This document shows, in pieces, positions 62,006 through 64,000 of a stretch of DNA of 64,000 nucleotides (within the stretch, counting starts at the first letter, position 1; every line of letters starts with the position of its first letter). The notes beneath the pieces are model-generated. The model ran no database searches and was not told the origin of the DNA. It worked only from the letters and a program-made list of their open reading frames with translations. The translations under genes and the position numbers were made by a program. This DNA comes from Apis mellifera (taxonomy: Eukaryota; Arthropoda; Insecta; Hymenoptera; Apidae): contig NC_037648.1 in NCBI RefSeq assembly GCF_003254395.2, forward strand, positions 3,079,868-3,143,867. Direction: 5' to 3'.

Positions 62006-62629
62006 CGTACAATCTTGTAATTGAAAAAAAAAAATTTAAATAACGTTTCGTTATTATCTCTCAAAGCTGAGTGGCTATTATTCCCCTGACCCCAATAATC
62101 GAAACTAAAATTTGCTTTCACTTTGACGTATTATCTTACCCGAATTTAATGGAATCGAGTTGTAGCCTCTGTATAGGTGATTTATCCCTCTTTTATAGCT
62201 GTTTCGAGCGAAACTATCGTTTCTAAGGATTTCTTGTCGCCGAGGGGAGGCCGCAGTTTGAAAGTATAAATGATATCGGTCAATTTGGCCCCGAGTTGAC
62301 TTCAACGTCCTTCGAAGAAAGAAACTGTCGGAATAGCTATGGTTAAGGGGCTAATATAAATCCTTGCCCGAATTTCTCGAAACGAGCAAAACCTTCTTTG
62401 TCGATCCTTGAGTTTTTTTCGATCCAAGCTTTTCCTTTTAATTTCGATTACTTTTTCCTCTTCCGTTCTTATTTGTAAAGATTAATAATACAGGAAGAGC
62501 ATATTTAAATTACAGTTTTTGAAGGTTAATATATTTGAAAAGAATTCTAGGGAATTCTAGGGAGGATTGAAAAAGTTATAGTAACAATGATGTGACGAAG
62601 ATGGTAAAATCTTAACTATGATATATTGT
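62006..62629. other. Non-coding spacer between two arrays
   Basis: A GC-richer pocket lies at 62.06-62.40 kb. At 62585-62603 there is a weak copy of the dispersed core (CAATGATGTGACGAAGATG). No exon recognised. Confidence 0.5.
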
Positions 62630-64000
62630 ATAGACACTCTGTATATTTCTATATCATTCAAAATTTTTAAAATCTTTTGAAAATTTCTCTTTGAATAAAC
62701 ACAAATCGCTATAAATTTCAATGGATTAATAAAATTCCTTTTTTCTTGTTCTCGTTATATGCTGTAAAAAATCTCGAATTTCTCGAATTCGTGTACTCTT
62801 TGAATAAAATCATTGCTTCTCGAAAAATTACAAAGTTTCTCCAAAAGTATAAATAGTGCTTGTCTATTTTTCTTTAGCGTAAAATTATATTCCAAATACT
62901 CTTAACAATATTAACATATTTGAGAAAAATTCTAAAAATTCGTAATGGTGATCTAACGTAAAATCTTAATTTATTTAACAACTTTTCCCTTCGTCTCCAA
63001 AATTGACAAGATAGATATTCCAAACGCTCTGTATATTTCAATATCATTCAAATTTTTTAAAATCTTTTGAAAATTTCTCTTTAAATAAATACAAATCGCT
63101 ATAAATTTCAATGGATTAATAAAATTCTTTTTTTCTTGTTCTCGTTATATGCTGTAAAAAATTTCGAATTTCTCGAATTCGTGTACTCTTTGAGTAAAAT
63201 CATTGCTTCTTGAAAAATTACAATTTGGAATTTAAACGAACACTAGTTTCTCCAAAAGTATAAATAGTTTTATAGTAAATCTTGTTACACGTGCTTGCCC
63301 ATTTTTCTTTTGCATAAAATTATATTTCAAATATTCTTAACAATATTATTAACATATTTGAGAAAAATTCTAGAGATTCGTAACGGTGATTGTAAAATCT
63401 TAATTTGTTTAACACCTTCGTCTCCAAAATTGACAAGATAGATATTCCAAACGCTCTGTATATTTCAATATCATTCAAATTTTTTAAAATCTTTCGAAAA
63501 TAAATTCCTCCTTGAATAAACACAAATCTTTATAAATTTCAATGGATTAATAAAATTCTTTTTTTCTTGTTCTCGTTATATGCTGTAAAAAATCTCGAAT
63601 TTTTCGAATTCGTGTACTCTTTGAAAATCATTGCTTCTTGAAAAATTACAATTTGGAATTTCAACGAACACTTCTTTAAAAGTATAAATAGTTTTATAGT
63701 AAATCTTGTTATACGTGGTTGCCCATTTTTCTTTTGCGTAAAATTATATTCCAAATACTCTTAACAATATTAATTTATACATATAATATTTATTATACTA
63801 TTATATTATACATAATTACATATTTGAGAAAAATTCTCGAATTCTAGAGATTCGTAATGGTAAGATCGTAAAATCTTAATTTGTTTAACACTTTTTCCCT
63901 TCGTCTCCAAAATTGACAAGATAGATATTCCAAACGCTCTGTATATTTCATTCAAATTTCTTCGAAATCTTTCGAAAATAAATTTCTCCTTGAATAAACA
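62630..64000 (+). repeat. Tandem array of about 400-480-bp units, running off the window
   Basis: CTCTGTATATTTCA-type starts occur at about 62634, 63025, 63452 and 63935, giving periods of 391, 427 and 483 bp. Units share ATTGACAAGATAGATATTCC (absent from the first), TATAAATTTCAATGGATTAA, TTGTTCTCGTTATATGCTGT, CTCGAATTCGTGTACTCTTT and TAAAATTATATTCCAAATAC. The third unit carries an extra AT-rich insert near 63775-63820. The array continues beyond 64000. Confidence 0.93.

Noticed and set aside
59388..64000. Further Shaker exons (T1 domain, S1-S6, pore)
   Set aside because: No frame here reads like CERVVINVSG, the voltage sensor or the TVGYG pore motif, so they must lie beyond the window.
1..64000. 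CRISPR array, phage or bacterial defence system
   Set aside because: Repeats are AT-rich minisatellites of 110-480 bp without regular short spacers. Splice signals and composition indicate an insect nuclear genome.
1..64000. mariner, piggyBac or retrotransposon coding sequence
   Set aside because: No frame shows a recognisable transposase or reverse transcriptase motif. Only non-autonomous foldback-type repeats were seen.

Overview
This is an AT-rich insect window, most likely from a bee or another hymenopteran. Long AT-rich stretches alternate with short GC-richer pockets. Simple repeats of AT, GA and CT are common. Scattered CCTAACCTAA / TTAGGTTAGG dimers match the insect telomere repeat unit. 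I see no bacterial-style gene packing, no intact transposase or reverse transcriptase, and no tRNA or rRNA that I can recognise by eye. Most open frames are short and look like by-products of composition.

One gene is recognised with confidence. On the + strand, near 59.3 kb, is a first coding exon (59314-59387) that reads MAAVAGIYGFSEERHARYS... and ends at a GTGAGT splice donor. It matches the start of the Drosophila Shaker B potassium channel (MAAVAGLYGLGEDRQHRK...), the N-type inactivation 'ball'. The tetramerisation domain, membrane segments and pore are not in the window, so the rest of the gene must lie to the right across a large intron. The leader before the ATG carries several upstream ATGs. 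One short upstream frame overlaps the Shaker start.

Upstream, three more GC-rich islands look like insect promoters or 5' exons on the same strand: about 28.9-29.4 kb (ending in a consensus GTAAGT donor at 29218), 42.4-43.0 kb, and 51.95-52.65 kb. Drosophila Shaker has several alternative first exons, so these may be alternative starts of the same gene. They could also belong to another gene. The link is inference.

The rest is repeat-rich non-coding DNA. Several separate AT-rich tandem arrays have units of roughly 110-480 bp: 9.3-11.2, 17.6-18.5, 37.1-38.6, 39.6-40.4, 44.5-45.0, 61.1-62.0 and 62.6-64.0 kb. Two recent-looking duplications lie at 16.2 and 46.0 kb. There are foldback (inverted-repeat) elements at 23.9-24.6 kb, with a diverged relative at 6.6 kb, and at 54.76-55.07 kb. 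A striking hairpin with an AT core lies at 45.08-45.17 kb. A dispersed repeat core (GCGACGAAGAYAGA) occurs at six sites. A few open frames in GC-richer pockets (4.8, 21.8-22.1 and 54.2-54.4 kb) are listed as weak exon candidates only.
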